Assembly (NCBI GenBank): GCA_029298735.1 | Contig: JANSLP010000583.1 | Coordinates: 1-10,161 of the forward strand | DNA from: Ophiostoma sp. CBS 140.51 | Taxonomy: Eukaryota > Ascomycota > Sordariomycetes > Ophiostomatales > Ophiostomataceae | Direction: 5' to 3' | DNA length: 10,161 nt | In this document: positions 7,245-10,161 of the stretch, in pieces | Layout: every line of letters starts with the position of its first letter | How positions within the stretch are numbered: position 1 is the first letter of the stretch | The notes under the pieces: generated by a model | Told to the model about the DNA's origin: nothing | The model's database searches: none | What the model saw: only the letters and a program-made list of their open reading frames with translations | Program-made: the position numbers and the translations under genes

Positions 7245-8291
7245 ATGGCATCCCCCATCAACGTCGCTGTCTTGGGCGCTACCGGTGAGACTGGGCGTTC
7301 CGTTGTCAAGGGCCTAATCAACTCCACTGAACCTCACTATGTAATAAGGCCTCAAAGTCACCTACAACACAGCGCTGGAGCACGCTAATATAAAACTTCA
7401 CACTTACAGAACATCACAGCCCTGACGAGACCATCGTCTGTGAACAAGCCTACACTTTTGGATTTCCAGAAGCAAGGCGTCAAAATTGTTGCCGTCGACC
7501 TCGACGGACCTGAAACAAAAATTGTCGAAGCCCTGACAGGCATCGACGTTGTCATTTCTGCAATCCATGCCGGCCATCTCATGGACCAGATTCCTCTAGC
7601 CAATGCGTGCAAAGCCGCTGGCGTTAGCCGCTTTGTGCCCTGTTGTTTTTCTACCGTGACGCCGCGTGGAGTCCTGAATATACAGGACTTGAAGAACAGC
7701 GTTCTCGATCACATCAAGAAAGTCGATATCCCCTACACGGTTATTGATGTCGGCTGGTGGTACCAGTCCACACTCCCGCGCCTCCCGTCGGGTCGCACTG
7801 ACTACATTGCATCGCCTTCCGAGCCGTGCATTGTCGGCGATGGCAACGTTTCGTTTGCGCTGACCGACCTCGGCGACATTGGCCTGTACACCGCACGCAT
7901 TGTTGGTGACCCACGAACTCTCAATCAGTCCGTCTTTGCCTACGCAGAGGTCAAGAACCAGAATGAAATTTATTTGACCATCGAGGAGCTGAGCGGCGAA
8001 AAGGCAACGCGCAAGCTTCTTCCTGCTGAGGTGGTGACCTCGACCATTGCGGACCTCGTGGCCCAGAACCCGCCGCAGGGAACACCCGACTTTTTCAAGC
8101 TGGCTGTTTTTCAGTACTGGAATACGTGGGGCATCCGTGGAGACAACCAGCCCGAGAACGCCAAGCACCTTGGCTACTTGCTCGCAGACGAGCTTTATCC
8201 CGGGCTGAAGGGCAGGCCGTTTACAGAATACTGCAAGGAGGTACTGGAAGGGAAAGCTCACCAGGTGTACAAGGACGTCACTTTTTTCTAA
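7245..8291 (+). CDS. NmrA/isoflavone-reductase-like NAD(P)-binding protein
   Basis: Exons are 7245-7340 and 7410-8291, encoding 325 aa, the usual size for this atypical SDR family. The N-terminal Rossmann motif GATGETG (residues 11-17, GxxGxxG) binds NADPH in enzymatic members. Lys127, in the DLKNSVLDHIKK segment, lines up with the catalytic lysine of the isoflavone/phenylcoumaran benzylic ether reductases. The segments VSRFVPCCF and YTVIDVGWWYQ are typical of fungal members. Such proteins reduce small aromatic or enone substrates, or act as redox-sensing regulators like NmrA; the lysine favours an enzyme. It ends in VTFF, with no PTS1, so it is probably cytosolic. In-frame ATGs at 7170 and 7200 would add 25 or 15 residues ahead of the Rossmann strand; 7245 was chosen because family members begin there. 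Its substrate, and its link to the four peroxisomal neighbours, are unknown. Confidence 0.9.
7341..7409 (+). other. NmrA-like gene intron (69 bp, phase 0)
   Basis: The donor TAT|GTAATA is weaker than the others in the window. The branch site GCTAAT lies near 7384-7389 and the acceptor is TTACAG|AAC. Read-through hits a stop at 7386-7388. Splicing joins EPHY to NITALTRPSS, as expected for the second strand of the Rossmann fold. Confidence 0.87.
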
Positions 8292-8391
8292 ATGTGGCTG
8301 CCAGTCGAAATATAGCAGAGGAACTACCCAGAAGCTTGTAAGGAAAACTCCGGTTGTAAGATGCAGGATAGCGGTACTGTGACATTAGTAG

Positions 8392-8397
8392 CCGAGG
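8392..8397 (+). promoter_or_regulatory. CCGAGG (Far-type) site upstream of racemase
   Basis: CCGAGG in the context GCCGAGGCA lies 219 bp before the racemase ATG, within the same distance range as the sites of the other three genes. The match is to the known FarA/FarB core; function is inferred. Confidence 0.5.
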
Positions 8398-8567
8398 CAA
8401 CATACAATTATTACAGCCCACCTTGGCTTGGTTCACTACACCACCAGCACGCTTCAGCGCTACGACGTCAACTTCCGAGTCAACAACACTGCGGATGGAA
8501 AATAAATTAACATTGTACAATTGGATTTTGTTTTGCAGGCAGCTTTTTTTTTCGCCTTTTTTACTTT

Positions 8568-8585
8568 ATGTGTCCTTGTTTTTGA
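8568..8585 (+). other. Five-codon upstream ORF in racemase leader
   Basis: ATG-TGT-CCT-TGT-TTT-TGA encodes M-C-P-C-F and ends 31 bp before the main start. It would lower or tune translation only if the transcript starts upstream of it, which the A/T-rich element near 8500 makes plausible. It may be a chance occurrence. Confidence 0.25.
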
Positions 8586-8616
8586 GCTGTTTCTATCCGA
8601 AGTGGGCAATTCTACA

Positions 8617-9826
8617 ATGCCGTCTGAACCTCCACTGACTGGCCTGAAGGTCATAGAGCTCGCAGGATTGTCACCAGGTATGTTCTCCTCTTGTCCATTT
8701 TCATTATCCAAATACCAGATCACTTATCTAACTCTCTCTAGGTCCATATTGTGGCCAGTTGTTGTCCTCATACGGAGCCTCTGTGCTTCGAGTAGACCGC
8801 CCAAGTGCCGTGCCGAGCCACGACATCCTCACATCCTACAAAACATCCATGGTCACGGACCTCAAGTCACCCGAGAGTCTCGCACTGCTAAAGACAATCA
8901 TTGCAAAGGCAGATGTTCTCCTCGACCCGTACCGACCGGGTGTTATGGAGCGACTAGGGCTCGATCCAGCGACAGTCCTGCTGCCACTAAACCCTCGTCT
9001 GATCATCGTCCGTCTCACTGGCTTCCGCCGAGATGGAAAGTACAAAGACAGAGCTGGCCATGATATCAACTACCTTGCTGTCTCTGGCGTTTTGAACATG
9101 CTTGGAGCCAAGGGTCAGCCTCCAGCACCGCCAGCCAATATTCTGGCCGACTATGCAGGCGGTGGCCTTGTGGCATTTGTGGGTGTGCTGCTTGCACTCT
9201 TGCACCGCTCGGTGAGTGGTCGTGGCCAGGTCGTCGAAGCCAATATGGTGGACGGCGCCGGTTACTTGGGCACACTACCGCGCCTGAGAATCAAGGAGCC
9301 GGTCTGGGGTGGAGAGCGGGGCACCAACATCTTGGATGGCGGCTGTCCCTACTACCAGTGCTATGAGTGCAAGGATGATGGGCAGTACATGTCTGTTGGG
9401 CCCATCGAGCCCGAATTTTACAAGGCGTTTCTCCACGGCCTCGGGTGCCGATATGAAGATGTCGTCCCTAGTGGTCTCAAGAGAGAGGACAAGCGGGCAT
9501 GGCCCTACATGCGCGAGAAGTTGACGCGCCGTTTCCGTACCAAAACACGGAAAGAGTGGGAGGCAATTTTTGATGGGCTGGATGCCTGTGTTATGCCTGT
9601 TCTGGGCCACAAGGAATTGGAAAGTGCAGGATTTGAGCAACGACCTCTCGTGGGACTCGTCAGTTCACCTGCTAAGCCTGTAGATGCACGGTGGGTGGGA
9701 AAGACCCTGCCAGCCGGCACAGGGGGCGAGGCAACATTGCGGGATTGGATGGGCTGGGAGCACGGCAGAGACTACAGCATCAGCGGTAACGGTGCATTTA
9801 TGACTCCCAAGAAGAGTAAATTGTAG
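8617..9826 (+). CDS. Alpha-methylacyl-CoA racemase (CoA-transferase family III)
   Basis: Exons are 8617-8677 and 8742-9826, encoding 381 aa, almost the same length as human AMACR (382). The enzyme interconverts (2R)- and (2S)-2-methylacyl-CoA; only the 2S form enters oxidase-driven peroxisomal beta-oxidation. The residues that mark the racemase, as opposed to a CoA-transferase, are all present: His127 in AGHDINYLAVSGVL, Asp157 in LADYAGGG and Glu243 in VGPIEPEFY. The N-terminal LSPGPYCG and the CoA-site region near RPGVMERLGL also fit. The C-terminus K-S-K-L is a canonical PTS1. The upstream open frame to 8521 encodes hydrophobic residues but has no ATG, so 8617 is the start. A Far-type CCGAGG lies upstream. 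In this cluster it would feed MFE-2 and the SCP-x thiolase. Other family III enzymes cannot be wholly excluded, but the three active-site residues make a racemase by far the best reading. Confidence 0.94.
8678..8741 (+). other. Racemase intron (64 bp, phase 1)
   Basis: The donor is CAG|GTATGT, the branch site ATCTAAC lies at about 8726-8732 and the acceptor is CTCTAG|GTCC. Splicing rebuilds the conserved LSPGPYCG motif across the junction. Confidence 0.95.
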
Positions 9827-10161
9827 CTTTCTATAATACATATATTTCGTGCCTGAGTATTACTGTTCATTGGGTTGCATCTGACCTATTAAAGGTACTA
9901 TGGGCAGCGGTGTGCGGAGAGTTTGATATTCTCCGCGTGGCATAGCTGGTGTTTCCTACGCCATAAGGCTGGAGGATCAATATGAGATAGACTTAACTGA
10001 CTGAGTAACACTTCGGCACAAACTATCAAAATGCGTACATTTTTATCATTCCCATTTCTGATAATGAGAGTCGCGCTGTCCACAACCCGGTGCGGTGCTG
10101 CTGTTTTCGTAGAAAGAGATTTGGACAACCGGATGACGAGAGGTTGTATGGACCGCCGTGA
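9827..10161. other. 3' flank of racemase and right edge
   Basis: Just after the racemase stop, the A/T-rich TATAATACATATATTTC (about 9832-9848) looks like a fungal 3'-end signal. No recognisable gene follows. No CCTCGG/CCGAGG hexamer is present. A weak open frame begins at 10031 and is cut by the window end. Confidence 0.6.
10031..10161 (+). CDS. Possible start of a further gene (cut by window edge)
   Basis: An ATG at 10031, preceded by ATCAAA (a fair fungal start context), opens 43 codons without a stop to the window end. The predicted N-terminus is hydrophobic, then arginine-containing with few acidic residues at first, so it could resemble a targeting or signal sequence. Codon use is poorer in GC-ending codons than in the five sure genes, and no family is recognisable. 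An antisense frame (9898-10128) overlaps it. It may be chance. Confidence 0.18.
   Translation, partial: MRTFLSFPFLIMRVALSTTRCGAAVFVERDLDNRMTRGCMDRR

Larger units (their letters stand above)
8292..8616. other. Intergenic region, NmrA-like gene to racemase
   Basis: This 325-bp stretch holds no gene. It carries CCGAGG (8392-8397), a CRE-like CGACGTCA (8463-8470), an A/T-rich AAAATAAATTAA (8500-8511) that could be the core promoter, and a T-rich tract (about 8543-8566) before the start at 8617. A tiny upstream frame lies at 8568-8585. Confidence 0.65.

Noticed and set aside
7596..8261. 221-aa open frame on the - strand
   Set aside because: Antisense to the NmrA-like exon 2, with no recognisable motif.
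8356..8538. Possible intron in the racemase 5' leader (GTAAGA ... TTTTGCAG)
   Set aside because: No clear CTAAC-type branch site before the acceptor and no evidence that the transcript starts so far upstream.
8521..8616. Hydrophobic 32-residue N-terminal extension of the racemase
   Set aside because: It begins at a TTG and has no ATG. The residues come from a T-rich leader, and racemases do not carry a membrane anchor.
9898..10128. 76-aa open frame on the - strand
   Set aside because: Unrecognised, low-complexity codon use, and overlapped by the equally weak + strand frame at 10031. Not enough to call a gene.
1..10161. tRNA, rRNA, CRISPR array, transposon ends or bacterial operon signals
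   Set aside because: None seen by eye. Intron content, separate promoters and leader composition all point to an ordinary fungal nuclear region.

Overview
This window reads as nuclear DNA of a filamentous ascomycete (Pezizomycotina). Five genes lie head to tail on the + strand. Four of them carry short introns of 57-69 bp with GTATGT, GTAAGT, GTGAGT or GTAATA donors, CTAAC/CTAAT-type branch sites and CAG/TAG ends. They have CT/CA-rich leaders, separate promoters and separate 3' ends, so this is a eukaryotic gene cluster and not a bacterial operon. The species cannot be named from the sequence.

Layout: 1-580 is the upstream region of gene 1. 581-3380 is a peroxisomal multifunctional enzyme type 2 (Fox2: two SDR dehydrogenase domains plus a hydratase-2 domain; 3 exons, 893 aa). 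3984-5432 is an SCP-x-type 3-ketoacyl-CoA thiolase without an SCP2 domain (2 exons, 463 aa). 5870-6952 is a TesB/ACOT8-type acyl-CoA thioesterase (1 exon, 360 aa). 7245-8291 is an NmrA/isoflavone-reductase-like NAD(P)-binding protein (2 exons, 325 aa). 8617-9826 is an alpha-methylacyl-CoA racemase of CoA-transferase family III (2 exons, 381 aa). 9827-10161 is 3' flank, with one weak open frame running off the right edge.

Together, racemase, MFE-2, SCP-x thiolase and thioesterase match, step for step, the mammalian peroxisomal route that shortens 2-methyl-branched side chains (pristanic acid, bile-acid intermediates), apart from the acyl-CoA synthetase and oxidase, which are not in this window. 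I infer a cluster for beta-oxidation of an alpha-methyl-branched acyl-CoA of isoprenoid origin (sterol side chain, terpenoid or phytol-derived). The NmrA-like reductase is the odd member and may tailor the substrate or product.

Two independent signals tie four of the five genes together. Their C-termini are PTS1 or PTS1-like (THL, AHL, SKF, SKL), and their upstream regions carry the CCTCGG/CCGAGG hexamer known as the FarA/FarB fatty-acid response site of filamentous fungi. The NmrA-like gene lacks both and instead has a perfect 16-bp palindrome just before its start codon.
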